A stretch of DNA of 64,000 bases from Mycolicibacterium nivoides (GTDB taxonomy: Bacteria > Actinomycetota > Actinomycetes > Mycobacteriales > Mycobacteriaceae), in contig NZ_CP034072.1 of the NCBI RefSeq assembly GCF_003855255.1, positions 1,722,140 to 1,786,139 on the forward strand. Direction: 5' to 3'. Made by a program: the position numbers and the translations under genes. Position 1 is the first letter of the stretch; the number at the start of each line of letters is the position of its first letter. Below the pieces are notes generated by a model. It did not search any database. It saw only the letters and a list, made by a program, of their open reading frames with translations, and was not told where the DNA came from. Positions 8,685 to 17,499 of the stretch are shown one piece after another.

Positions 8685-10064
8685 GTGACAGCTGGATCAG
8701 CTGGACTGTCCCGGCCGGCGCAACCGCTGGCCGCGGCGGCGATCGCCCAGCTGGAAGCCGATGGCGTCGCGACGCTGATCGGCACGGTGGTCAGCCCGGC
8801 CGGGTTGACGCACGCGAAAACCGTTCCGCTGCGCCGGATGGGGATCTTCGCGGATCCCGGTCTCGGCGCCAGCCCGGTGTTTCACGCGTTCACCATCGAC
8901 CAGACGGGTATCGCGATGAGCGAGGCCATCGGGGTGGTGGGGGATCAGCGGATCCGGATCGATCTCAGCGCGTTGCGCATCCTCGGTGACGGATTGGCTT
9001 GGGCGCCTGCCGCTTTCTACAACCAGGATGGTTCACCCGATCCGTACTGCGGCCGAGGGGTTCTGCAGCGCGTCGAGGACCGTCTGGCGGCGGCCGATCT
9101 GACCGCGCTGGTCGGGCACGAGGTGGAATTCGTACTCGTCGGGCCGGACGGCAGTCGGTTGCCGTCGCTGCTGTGGGCGCAGTACGGGTTGGCCGGGGTG
9201 CTCGAGTTCGAAGGATTCGTACGCGATGTCACCGATGCGGCCAACCGGTCCGGGGTGGCCATCGAGCAGTTCCATCCCGAATACGGGTCCAATCAGTTCG
9301 AGATATCCCTGGCCCCGTTGCCGCCGGTGGCGGCCGCGGATCAGCTCGTGCTCATGCGGATCATCGCCGCACGGGTGGCCCGGCGACACGGCCTGCGGGT
9401 GAGCCTCTCACCGTTGCCGTTCGCCACCGGGGTGGGCACGGGTGCCCACCAACACTTTTCGTTGAGCCTGGATGACGCACCGGTGTTCTCGGGTGGAAGC
9501 GGAGTCCGGGGGATGACGCCTCAGGGCGAATCCGCCCTCGCGGGCCTTCTCACCGGTCTGCCGGCCGCACAGGGTGTCCTGTGCGGGTCGGTGTTGTCGG
9601 GGCTGCGGATGAAGCCGGGCTACTGGTCGGGGGCCTACAACTGCTGGGGCACCGAGAACCGCGAAGCCGCGGTGCGATTTCTGATCGGCGGTCCGAGCAA
9701 TCCGTACGGAGCCAATGTCGAGGTGAAGGTCATCGACCCGTCGGCCAACCCGTATCTGGCCACGGCGACGATTCTCGGTCTCGCCGAGCGCGGAATCGCC
9801 GAAGGGCTGGCGCTGAGTCCCGAAGTCCGGGTCGACCCGGCCTCGCTGAGCGATGCCCAGCGCGCAGGCGACGGCATCGCGCTGCTATCCAGCCGCCAGG
9901 CCGACAACCTCGCCGCGCTGGACTCCTCGGCACTGATCCGGCGAATACTCGGCGATCAGCCCGTGGACGCCGTGCTCGCGGTCCGCCGCTACGAGCAGGA
10001 GAACTTCGGCGATCTGGAGGCCGGGCAGCTCACCGAGCGGTTCCGGATGGCCTGGAGTATTTGA
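8685..10064 (+). CDS. glnA3: Glutamine synthetase-like ligase GlnA3
   Basis: A 459-residue member of the GS family. The ATP/metal motifs appear in order: GHEVEFVLVGPDG, EYGSNQFEIS, GTGAHQHFSL, NREAAVRFL and VEVKVIDPSANPYL. In the last, the arginine that usually follows the glutamate is lysine. It is not the housekeeping GlnA1. In streptomycetes GlnA3 acts as a gamma-glutamylpolyamine synthetase, so polyamine or amine glutamylation is the likely role. Gene order after an Rv1877-like MFS matches M. tuberculosis glnA3 (Rv1878). Start is GTG; a GTG two codons earlier is equally possible. Confidence 0.85.
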   Translation: MTAGSAGLSRPAQPLAAAAIAQLEADGVATLIGTVVSPAGLTHAKTVPLRRMGIFADPGLGASPVFHAFTIDQTGIAMSEAIGVVGDQRIRIDLSALRILGDGLAWAPAAFYNQDGSPDPYCGRGVLQRVEDRLAAADLTALVGHEVEFVLVGPDGSRLPSLLWAQYGLAGVLEFEGFVRDVTDAANRSGVAIEQFHPEYGSNQFEISLAPLPPVAAADQLVLMRIIAARVARRHGLRVSLSPLPFATGVGTGAHQHFSLSLDDAPVFSGGSGVRGMTPQGESALAGLLTGLPAAQGVLCGSVLSGLRMKPGYWSGAYNCWGTENREAAVRFLIGGPSNPYGANVEVKVIDPSANPYLATATILGLAERGIAEGLALSPEVRVDPASLSDAQRAGDGIALLSSRQADNLAALDSSALIRRILGDQPVDAVLAVRRYEQENFGDLEAGQLTERFRMAWSI

Positions 10065-10072
10065 GTGTGCGT

Positions 10073-10118
10073 GAGCATTTGAGCGTTTGAGCGTTTGGGC
10101 ATTGCCCGCGAAGGCAAT
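10073..10118. repeat. Octamer micro-repeat and small hairpin in the VOC gene leader
   Basis: Four head-to-tail copies of an 8-base unit (GAGCATTT, GAGCGTTT, GAGCGTTT, GGGCATTG) run from 10073 to 10104. They lead into a perfect 6-base hairpin ATTGCC-cgcgaa-GGCAAT (10101-10118). The array fills the gap between glnA3 and the next ATG. It looks like replication slippage; no function is claimed. Confidence 0.5.
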
Positions 10119-10127
10119 ACCGACGCG

Positions 10128-10493
10128 ATGATCGGAAGACTTCGCTCCGTCGTGCTGGACTGCCGGGATCCCCGGGCCTTGGCCGAGTTCTACGCCGGGC
10201 TACTGGGCGGAGAGATCGCCGCCCAGGACGACACCTGGGTGGTGGTGACGGATCCGGCGGGCCGCCGGGTGGCGTGTCAGTACTCACCGGAACACGAGCC
10301 GCCGGATTTCCCGGATTCGCGGGGGTCCCAGCAGCTCCATCTGGACATCGAGGTCGACGATCCGGACGTGGCCCAGCGTCAGGTTCTGACGCTGGGTGCC
10401 ACCCGGGTCACCGATGCCGTTGGCGAGGACAACTTTCGGGTGTTCCGCGATCCGGCCGGCCACCCGTTCTGCCTCGTATGGGGCATCGACTGA
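10128..10493 (+). CDS. VOC (glyoxalase/dioxygenase-superfamily) protein
   Basis: A 121-residue single-module VOC-fold protein: two beta-alpha-beta-beta-beta units with SVVLDCRDPRALAEFYAGLLG at the start and LHLDIEVDDPDVAQ near the middle, closing with FRDPAGHPFCLVW. Possible metal ligands are H112 and the middle-strand histidine. Such proteins bind small molecules, open rings or give resistance; nothing here shows the substrate. It follows glnA3 by 63 bases holding a micro-repeat. Confidence 0.75.
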   Translation: MIGRLRSVVLDCRDPRALAEFYAGLLGGEIAAQDDTWVVVTDPAGRRVACQYSPEHEPPDFPDSRGSQQLHLDIEVDDPDVAQRQVLTLGATRVTDAVGEDNFRVFRDPAGHPFCLVWGID

Positions 10494-10505
10494 TGGACCC
10501 CCGGG

Positions 10506-10982
10506 TCAGACCAGCCCGGTGGCGTCGAACACCCACGACATGTCGGCGGTGGCGAAGTTCTCCAGCCAGTCCGGCGGCGCGTGGTTGGCCAGGGCGCCCA
10601 TGTCCCAGTAGTCCTTCCACAGTGTCACCTTGCCGTTCTCGACCCGATGCACCGTGACGAACTGGAGCACTGCGGATTCGCCTGTGACCCAGTGCCATTC
10701 CTCATGGTGTTCGTACATCGCGTCCGGACCGTTCTCGACAAGCAGGCCGGAGAAGTTCTGGTATGACGCCAGGGGCTCGAGACCGATCTTGAGGCGCTTG
10801 ACAATGTCCTCGGGTCCTCTGGCGGCCGCGGCCGGCCCCACCGGCATGTCCAGGTAGATGCAGTCCTCGGAAAGATAGGTCTTCAGCAACTCCCAGTTGC
10901 GGTCGGACAGGGCTTTCCACATTTCGCGGACGGTCTGCTCGACGGAGCCAACGGTTTGCTCAACGGACACTGGACAATTCAC
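10506..10982 (-). CDS. SnoaL / limonene-1,2-epoxide hydrolase-like protein
   Basis: A 158-residue cone-shaped alpha+beta barrel protein. The C-terminal strand ENGKVTLWKDYWDM matches the TGWRDYFDL segment of limonene epoxide hydrolase, keeping its aspartate. The Arg/Asp pair of the catalytic triad is replaced around YEHHEEWHWV, so epoxide hydrolysis is doubtful. SnoaL-like proteins also act as isomerases, dehydratases or binders. It overlaps the end of the upstream amidohydrolase gene by 23 bases and so belongs to the same operon. Confidence 0.7.
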   Translation of the reverse strand: MNCPVSVEQTVGSVEQTVREMWKALSDRNWELLKTYLSEDCIYLDMPVGPAAAARGPEDIVKRLKIGLEPLASYQNFSGLLVENGPDAMYEHHEEWHWVTGESAVLQFVTVHRVENGKVTLWKDYWDMGALANHAPPDWLENFATADMSWVFDATGLV

Positions 10983-12750
10983 CTTTCTCGACGGCCGGCG
11001 CGGGAGTATGGTGCGCGGCGCGCAGGAACTGGCCGGTGCGCCGGCGTCCCACCAGGTCGGTCAGCGCGCCGTCGGCGAACACAGTGCGCCCACCGACCAG
11101 CACCGCGGTGACGGTGTCGTCGTTGCGGTTCACCATGCGGGACAGCCCGCCGTAGTGGTCGACGGTCTCCTCGGCGTAGGCGTCGAGGGAGTCGTCGAGC
11201 CGCTCCGGGTCGATGACCACAACGTCGGCGCGATCCCCGATGCGCAGGTGGCCGGCGTCGATCCGGTACCAGTCGGCGAGCTCACCGGTGAGCCGGTGCA
11301 CTGCCTGCTCGATCGACATGAAGGGCGTGCCCGCCCGCTCGGCGTCGCGGACATGCCGCAGCAGCCGCAGGCCCATGTTGTAGAACGCCATGTTCCGCAG
11401 GTGCGCACCGGCGTCCGAGAACCCGAGCTGGATACCCGGATCGCGGGCCAGCTTCTTGAGCACCTCGGGCCGGTGGTTGGAGATGGTGGTGCGCCACCGG
11501 AGCGCGGTGCCGTGCTCGAGCACCAGATCCAGGAAGGTGTCGACGGGGTGGAGCTCGCCCCGCTCCTGACCGACCTGGCCGAACGACTTGCCGACCACGG
11601 ATTCATCAGGGCAGGCGACGATTTCGGCATCGAAGAAGTCCCGGTGCCACACCCGCACCCCGAACTTGTTGTCATAGTCCTTGCGGAACCTGCGCCGGTA
11701 TTCCTCGTCGCGCAGCAGTTCATTGCGCTCGACCTCGTCGCGCAGGTGCAGAGCTGCTGCGCCGGAGCCGAACTCCTCGAACACCACCAGGTCGATGCCG
11801 TCGGCGTACACCTCGAACGGTACCGGCAGGTGTTGCCACCGGAAGTTCCCGCCGAGCGCGTTGGCCAACCGGGCCAACGGCCCCATCATCCAGATCGCGT
11901 ACGGGTTGGCCTTGATGTCGGCGGCCGACAGCAGGCTGGTCTTCAGCGGGTTGCGCAGCAGCCCGAGCGACTGGGCCACCTGTGAGGCCAGGTTGAGCGG
12001 ATTCTGGATGTCGGGGCCGGACTGCAGCACCCGGCCGGCGCGGCGCAGGATCGACTTGAGCCGGCGCAGCTCACGCGGTTTGGCATAGGTCGAGGGCAGG
12101 GTGCGGGACCGGCAGGTGTCGCCGTCGATCTTGTCGAAAAGCAGCTGCTGTGAAGACATCCCGACAAATCCGGCGTCCAAGGCCTCTATGAGCATCTGCT
12201 CCATGCGGGCCTGCTCGGCGGCGGTCGGCCGCTCGTCCTTGCGGGTGGCGCGGTCGAGTCCCATCACGGCGGTCCGCATGTCGGAATGCCCGATGAAGGC
12301 GGCCAGGTTGGGGCCAAGCGGCAGCGACTCCAGCGCGGCCACGTATCCGTCGCAGTCGGTCCAGGTCTTGTTGTCGTCCACTGCTGCGATGACCTGATCC
12401 CGCGGGATCGCCTCGACGCGGCCGAACAGATCGCCCGCGTCGACCCCGCCGACGTGCACGGTCGACAGCGAGCAGGAACCGAGCATCGCGGTGGTGACGC
12501 CATGACGCAGTGATTCCGACAGCGACGGGCCGTTGAGCACCTCGACGTCGTAGTGCGTGTGGATGTCCAGCATTCCGGGCAGAACCCACTTGCCGGTCGC
12601 GTCGACGACCTGTGGGCAGTCGGTCTCGTCGAGAGGCTCTGGGGAGATGGCAACCACATGCCCGTCGCGAATTCCGATGTTGCGGACCGCTGACGGGGCG
12701 CCGGTGCCGTCGAACCACCGGCCGTTGCGAATGATTGTGTCGAAGCTCAC
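10960..12750 (-). CDS. Amidohydrolase family protein (D-aminoacylase-like)
   Basis: A 596-residue metal-dependent hydrolase. It opens with the beta-sandwich strand FDTIIRNGRWFDGTG and then has the metal motif LDIHTHYD (~67-74). Later come IGHSD, SNHRPE and FSDAGAH, and the C-terminal sandwich holds GDRADVVVIDPE. This is the layout of N-acyl-D-amino-acid deacylases and dihydropyrimidinase-like enzymes. The substrate is probably a cyclic or linear amide. The GTG at 12750 gives the typical N-terminus; a TTG 12 codons earlier has no better support. It is probably co-transcribed with the SDR upstream and the SnoaL-like gene downstream. Confidence 0.75.
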   Translation of the reverse strand: MSFDTIIRNGRWFDGTGAPSAVRNIGIRDGHVVAISPEPLDETDCPQVVDATGKWVLPGMLDIHTHYDVEVLNGPSLSESLRHGVTTAMLGSCSLSTVHVGGVDAGDLFGRVEAIPRDQVIAAVDDNKTWTDCDGYVAALESLPLGPNLAAFIGHSDMRTAVMGLDRATRKDERPTAAEQARMEQMLIEALDAGFVGMSSQQLLFDKIDGDTCRSRTLPSTYAKPRELRRLKSILRRAGRVLQSGPDIQNPLNLASQVAQSLGLLRNPLKTSLLSAADIKANPYAIWMMGPLARLANALGGNFRWQHLPVPFEVYADGIDLVVFEEFGSGAAALHLRDEVERNELLRDEEYRRRFRKDYDNKFGVRVWHRDFFDAEIVACPDESVVGKSFGQVGQERGELHPVDTFLDLVLEHGTALRWRTTISNHRPEVLKKLARDPGIQLGFSDAGAHLRNMAFYNMGLRLLRHVRDAERAGTPFMSIEQAVHRLTGELADWYRIDAGHLRIGDRADVVVIDPERLDDSLDAYAEETVDHYGGLSRMVNRNDDTVTAVLVGGRTVFADGALTDLVGRRRTGQFLRAAHHTPAPAVEKGELSSVR

Positions 12751-12850
12751 CCAGCCATAGAACAGGGCCGGTAACGCCAGTGTCAATGAAAATAGTGAAC
12801 AGATTTGAAAAAATGTCTACTGGATGGGGCGGAGGCGCGGTCACCTGGGC

Positions 12851-13777
12851 TTATAGCGGGGCCCACGCGTCTGGCACCCGCCCGTCGAGGTCGCTGAACC
12901 CGTAGTGGCGGGCCAGGGCCGCCGAGCTGACAGACTGCTGGTTCCAGCGGGCCCGGTCCGGGTCGGCGGCCACCGCCGCGACGCCGCGCCCGACGAACCT
13001 GGGTGACTCGGATTCGGCGAAACCCGGCGGAGCGGCCGGGTAGCCGTCGGTGCGGGCCAGGTCGAGGGCGGACCGCCAGTTCGCCTCGCTGACGCCGTAG
13101 TTGTCGAGCATCATCTCCGAGCGCAACCAGCCCGGGGTGACCGCGACCGCGGTGGCGCCGAATGCGGCGAGCTCGTGCCCATGACTGAAGGCCAGCCGGT
13201 TCACCGCGGTCTTCACCAGGTCGTAGAACACCGACAGCCGGGGGTTCTCGGCATTGAATTCGGTTGTCCCATCGGTGATCTCGAACAACAGGCCGCCGGG
13301 CCGGTCGGCGAGCAGCGGCAGGATGCAGTGCGAGGTGATCAGGTGGGTATCGAGCCCCAGCCGGAGCATCCGCAACCCGTCGTCGAGATCGTGCTGCCAC
13401 ATCGGCCGGCCCCAGGTGTCGGGCGGTCCCTTGAGCACCTCGGCGCCCCAGATGTCGTTGACCAGGATGTCGATGTGTCCGTAGTCGGCCTTGAGCCGCC
13501 CGGCCAGCATGCGCACCTGCGTCACGTCGAGGTGGTCGACCTGTACGGCGATGCCGGAACCGCCCAGTTCCGTGACCAATTCGGCTGTTTCCTCGATGGT
13601 CTCGGGCCGGTCGTAGTCGGAGTCGCGGCTTCCGCATCGGCTGCTGCGCCCGGTGCACACCACGGTCGCACCGACCTCGCCCAACGCCGCGGCGATGCCC
13701 CGGCCCGCGCCACGGGTGGCCCCGGCGACCACCGCGACGTATCCCCGTAGCGCGTCCGGGTCCGGTGTCCAGCCCAT
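12851..13777 (-). CDS. Short-chain dehydrogenase/reductase (SDR)
   Basis: A 308-residue SDR. The cofactor motif is GATRGAGRG (~19-27), TGRSS follows strand 2, and the VND segment reads LVNDIW in place of NNAG. The catalytic Tyr-x3-Lys appears as FYDLVKTAV, and TPGWLRSEM follows. The insert CGSRDSDYDRPETIEETAEL is typical of a mycobacterial subgroup. It oxidises or reduces an unknown alcohol/ketone with NAD(P). It lies 100 bases upstream of the amidohydrolase on the same strand. Confidence 0.8.
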   Translation of the reverse strand: MGWTPDPDALRGYVAVVAGATRGAGRGIAAALGEVGATVVCTGRSSRCGSRDSDYDRPETIEETAELVTELGGSGIAVQVDHLDVTQVRMLAGRLKADYGHIDILVNDIWGAEVLKGPPDTWGRPMWQHDLDDGLRMLRLGLDTHLITSHCILPLLADRPGGLLFEITDGTTEFNAENPRLSVFYDLVKTAVNRLAFSHGHELAAFGATAVAVTPGWLRSEMMLDNYGVSEANWRSALDLARTDGYPAAPPGFAESESPRFVGRGVAAVAADPDRARWNQQSVSSAALARHYGFSDLDGRVPDAWAPL

Positions 13778-13844
13778 CCGATGAGTATCCCGCCGTGCGC
13801 AGTTCTATAGCTGCGGTTCGGCATTTCAGCGCATACTGGCCGAG

Positions 13845-14771
13845 GTGACTCCACTGCAGCGCTACATCGCCGAGGAAATCGCGACCGATCACCTCGACGG
13901 GTTGTTGTCGCGCCGGGAGGCGCTGCGACGACTGGGACTGTTGGGAATCGGCGCCGCCGCGGCGACCGCGCTGATCGCCGCCTGCGGGGAAGCGAAGCAG
14001 TCCGACACCGCCGCAACACCTACGGCAACACCCAATGCGGCGCCAGGTACCGCCCCGGCACCGGCCCAGCCGCCGGGACTGCAGGGCGCGGTGCCCACCA
14101 GTCCGGTCAGTTGGGCGGGCCCCGATGGTGAGTTGCAGGGTGCCTGGGCCGCCGCGCCGGAACCCAAGGGCGCCGTTCTCGTGATCCATGAGAACAAGGG
14201 GCTCACCGACCACATCCGTTCGGTGGCGGGGCGGTTCGCCGGCATCGGGTATTCGGCTCTGGCGATCGACCTGCTCTCTGCGCAGGGCGGTACCGCCGCA
14301 TTCGCCGACCCGGCCAACGCCACCGCCGCGTTGAGCAAGATCGAACCGCCGGAGTTCATCGCCAATCTGCGATCCGGCATCGAGGAGGTGCAACGGCGCG
14401 TTCCGGGGCGCAAGGTCGCCGCGGTCGGTTTCTGCATGGGCGGTGGGCTGGTCTGGCGGCTCCTGGCGGCGGGTACTCCCGCGCTGGCTGCCGCGGTGCC
14501 GTTCTACGGTCCGGCGCCTGATGATCCGGATTTCGGCGGTTCACGCGATGTCGCGGTGCTCGCCTTCTACGGCGCCCTGGACCAGCGGGTCAACGCAACC
14601 GAACCGGTGGTGCGCGCGGCGCTGGAGAAGGCCGCGATGGTGCACGAGTTGATCACCGAACCCGATGCCAACCATGCGTTCTTCAACGACACCGGCGATC
14701 GCTACGACCCGGTGGCCGCAGCCGATGCCTGGCGCCGCATCCAGAGTTGGTTCGCCACGCATCTCGCCTGA
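13845..14771 (+). CDS. Tat-exported dienelactone hydrolase lipoprotein
   Basis: A 308-residue alpha/beta hydrolase. The N-terminus has a twin-arginine motif (SRREALRRLGLLG, 22-34), then a hydrophobic stretch ending in the lipobox LIAAC, with C47 as the likely lipidated residue. A proline/alanine/threonine linker (50-80) follows. The catalytic set is visible as HENKGL (E116), GFCMGG (C197), GALDQ (Asp) and DANHAFF (His), the Cys-Asp-His type of dienelactone hydrolase. It therefore acts outside the membrane on an unknown ester or lactone. GTG start, divergent from the SDR. Confidence 0.8.
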   Translation: MTPLQRYIAEEIATDHLDGLLSRREALRRLGLLGIGAAAATALIAACGEAKQSDTAATPTATPNAAPGTAPAPAQPPGLQGAVPTSPVSWAGPDGELQGAWAAAPEPKGAVLVIHENKGLTDHIRSVAGRFAGIGYSALAIDLLSAQGGTAAFADPANATAALSKIEPPEFIANLRSGIEEVQRRVPGRKVAAVGFCMGGGLVWRLLAAGTPALAAAVPFYGPAPDDPDFGGSRDVAVLAFYGALDQRVNATEPVVRAALEKAAMVHELITEPDANHAFFNDTGDRYDPVAAADAWRRIQSWFATHLA

Positions 14772-14858
14772 CCTGCGCGCGGGCTTGTTCAGCGGCTGTT
14801 CAGATCGCGGTTGCGGCCTCGTTGTTGACCGCACACGCGGCCCGGTTCTGATCATGGC

Positions 14859-15965
14859 ATGCGGGTTGTCCAGGTCGCCAACTTCTACGGCCCGCGATCG
14901 GGAGGTCTCCGGACCGCTGTCGACCGCCTGGGCGCAGAGTATTGCGCACTTGGCCACGAGGTATATCTCATCGTCCCGGGTCCGCACCCGCAGCGCCATG
15001 TCCTCGCCGGCGGCGTCGTGCGGATATCTCTGCCTGCCAGGCTCATCCCGTTCACCGGCGGCTACCGGGCGGTGCTGCCCGGTCCGGTGACGGCGTTGCT
15101 GAAGCAGCTCGTTCCCGACGCAATCGAGGTGTCGGACCGGTTGACCCTGAGGTCGCTGGGCCCGTGGGGCCGTAAACACGGGGTGGCCACGGTGATGATC
15201 TCCCACGAACGACTGGACCGGTTGGTGGGACAGGTGCTGCCACGGCCGGCCGCGATCATGGTCGCGGACTTCGCCAACCGGCGCACCGCGGCCAACTACG
15301 ACGCCGTGGTGTGCACGACGGGCTTCGCGCGTGAGGAATTCGACCGGATCGGCGCCGACAACGTCGCGACCGTGCCGCTCGGGGTGGACCTCGAGCAGTT
15401 CCACCCGCGGCGCCGGTGTGCCGAGATGCGCAGCCGATGGGCCGCGCCTCAGCAGACCCTCCTGGTGCACTGCGGCAGGCTGTCGGTCGAGAAACATGCC
15501 CACCGCAGCATCGATACCGTTGCCGCCCTGCGTGATTCAGGTGTGGATGCGCGGTTGGTGGTGGTCGGGGAGGGGCCGTTGCGGGCGCGGCTGGAACGGC
15601 AGGCCAACGGGCTGCCGGTGGCCTTCACCGGGTACATCGGCTGCCGGGACACCGTGGCGACCATCTTGGCCTCGGCCGATGTGGCACTGGCGCCGGGACC
15701 GCACGAGACCTTCGGCCTGGCCGCCCTGGAGGCGCTTGCCTGCGGAACTCCGGCGGTCGTGTCGCGGACCTCGGCACTGGCCGAGATCCTCACCTACGAC
15801 AGCGGGGCGACTGCCGACAACGACGCGCACGCCATCGCGCGGGCCGTCACCTCGGTGATCGGCCGGCCCGAACCGCTGCGCCGCAGCAGCGCCCGGCAGC
15901 GTGCCGAGCAGTTCACCTGGCCGCGATCCGCAGCCGGCATGCTCCATGCCCTGGGAGCCCGGTAG
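14859..15965 (+). CDS. GT4-family glycosyltransferase
   Basis: A 368-residue GT-B enzyme. The N-terminal donor loop is FYGPRSGGLRTAV; the C-terminal domain has LVHCGRLSVEKHAHRSI, VVVGEGPLRARLE and the E-x7-E motif in PHETFGLAALEALACGTP. This matches GT4 alpha-glycosyltransferases such as the mannosyltransferases of mycobacterial lipoglycan synthesis. The sugar and acceptor cannot be read from sequence. It starts 88 bases after the dienelactone hydrolase and is followed by a short non-coding gap. Confidence 0.8.
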   Translation: MRVVQVANFYGPRSGGLRTAVDRLGAEYCALGHEVYLIVPGPHPQRHVLAGGVVRISLPARLIPFTGGYRAVLPGPVTALLKQLVPDAIEVSDRLTLRSLGPWGRKHGVATVMISHERLDRLVGQVLPRPAAIMVADFANRRTAANYDAVVCTTGFAREEFDRIGADNVATVPLGVDLEQFHPRRRCAEMRSRWAAPQQTLLVHCGRLSVEKHAHRSIDTVAALRDSGVDARLVVVGEGPLRARLERQANGLPVAFTGYIGCRDTVATILASADVALAPGPHETFGLAALEALACGTPAVVSRTSALAEILTYDSGATADNDAHAIARAVTSVIGRPEPLRRSSARQRAEQFTWPRSAAGMLHALGAR

Positions 15966-16074
15966 ACAAACCGACTTTTGCGCACGATGACGCCAGACCT
16001 GGTGTGCCGGTGCACCCCGGCCCTATGTTCCCCGGGTCATATTTACGCGCGCGCTGCCTGAAGGACGGTCGAGC

Positions 16075-17499
16075 ATGTCCGAAACCACCACAGCCCCAGA
16101 ATCGTTGGGCTACCCGCCGCCGGCCGGCCGGCAGCTGCGCGGCAACCTCGGGGTGGCCTCGATCGTTTTCATGGTGGTGGCCGCGGCCGCACCGCTGGGT
16201 GTGATCGGTGGTGTGGTGCCGTTGGGTATCGCGTCGGGCAACGGCGCCGGATTCCCTGCCACGTTCATCGCCGCCACGGCGGTGCTGCTGTTGTTCGCGG
16301 TCGGCTTCACCGCGATGACCCCGTATGTCGACGAGGCGGGCGCCTTCTTCTCCTATGTTCGTCAGGCGCTCGGCTTGCCCACCGGCATCGGTATTGCCTT
16401 TGTGGCACTCGTGAGCTACGTGGCGCTGGAGGCCGGCGTGTACGGACTGCTCGGCCCCGCCGGGGCCAGTGTCGTCGAGCTGGCAGGCGGGCCGGCTCTG
16501 CCCTGGTGGGTGTTCGCCGCGGTGGCCTTCGCTGTCACCACCTACCTCGGTTACCGCAACATCGAGCTGTCCAGCCGTGTGTTGGGCGTGCTGCTCACCG
16601 CCGAGATCGCGATCGTGCTGGTGCTCGACCTGGTGATCGTGGCCAACGGAGGCGATCACGGATTGTCCTCGGGCATCGTCAACCCGACTGCGATCTTCTC
16701 CGGATCACTGGGCATCGGGCTGCTCTTCGCGATCATCAGCTACGTCGGATTCGAGGCCACCGCGATCTTCCGCGACGAGGCCCGCACTCCCGAGCGGACG
16801 ATTCCGCGGGCCACCTACCTGGCGCTGATCCTGATCGGGGTGTTCTACGCGGTCACCAGCTGGGCGTTGATCTCGGGTTGGGGCGACGAGCAGGCCATCG
16901 CCCGCGCCACCGACTCGGGCTCCACCTTCCTCGGCGACACCGCGCACCGGTACATCGGCGCGGCCGGCGCCGACATCATCACGGTGCTGTATTTCACCAG
17001 CCTGTTCGCCTGCATCCTGGCCTTCCACAACGTCGCGTCGCGGTACGTGTTCGCGCTCTCGCAGCGCGACGTGCTTCCCGCGCGGCTGAGCCAACCGCAC
17101 GACCGGCACGGCTCACCCCATCAGGCCTCGCTGTGGATTTCCGGTGTCGTAGCGGCAGGTATCCTGCTGGCGGTGGTGTTCGGGCTGGACCCGGCCGCCC
17201 AGTTCTACACCTGGTTCGCCGGGGCGACGACGGTCGGTGTGGTGCTGCTGATGATCGCCACCAGTGTCGCGGTTCTGGTCTACTTCGCTCGCGACCGGCA
17301 CGGCCATTCACTGTGGCGGGTGCGCATCGCCCCAGGGCTCGGTCTGGCGGGTCTGCTGGGTGCGCTGGTGCTGATCCTGGCCAACCTCAACGATCTGGTC
17401 GGCGGTTCCAGCGTGCTGGCCTGGGTGATCGTCGGCGTGCTCGTCGCCGCCTTCGCGGCCGGTGTGGTCGTGGGCCGTCGGGTCGGGAGCACCTCATGA
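16075..17499 (+). CDS. APC-family amino acid/amine permease
   Basis: A 474-residue transporter with about 12 membrane helices. The first helix contains FMVVAAAAPLGVIGG, the glycine-rich unwound helix typical of APC carriers, and YVGFEATAIFRDEARTPERT is the conserved helix 6 to loop segment. It imports an amino acid or amine by proton or cation symport. AAGGA lies ahead of the ATG. Its stop overlaps the start of the next gene (ATGA at 17496-17499), so it is the first gene of a coupled three-gene operon with a GS-like ligase and a flavin monooxygenase-like protein. Confidence 0.85.
   Translation: MSETTTAPESLGYPPPAGRQLRGNLGVASIVFMVVAAAAPLGVIGGVVPLGIASGNGAGFPATFIAATAVLLLFAVGFTAMTPYVDEAGAFFSYVRQALGLPTGIGIAFVALVSYVALEAGVYGLLGPAGASVVELAGGPALPWWVFAAVAFAVTTYLGYRNIELSSRVLGVLLTAEIAIVLVLDLVIVANGGDHGLSSGIVNPTAIFSGSLGIGLLFAIISYVGFEATAIFRDEARTPERTIPRATYLALILIGVFYAVTSWALISGWGDEQAIARATDSGSTFLGDTAHRYIGAAGADIITVLYFTSLFACILAFHNVASRYVFALSQRDVLPARLSQPHDRHGSPHQASLWISGVVAAGILLAVVFGLDPAAQFYTWFAGATTVGVVLLMIATSVAVLVYFARDRHGHSLWRVRIAPGLGLAGLLGALVLILANLNDLVGGSSVLAWVIVGVLVAAFAAGVVVGRRVGSTS

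Noticed and set aside
12783..14393. Long minus-strand frame over the SDR and dienelactone hydrolase genes
   Set aside because: Low-complexity Arg/Gly shadow; the two genes on opposite strands explain the region.
16506..17495. Possible N-terminal extension of the GS-like gene through the permease
   Set aside because: The extension is arginine-rich nonsense in a frame other than the permease; the real start is the ATG at 17496 in the ATGA overlap.
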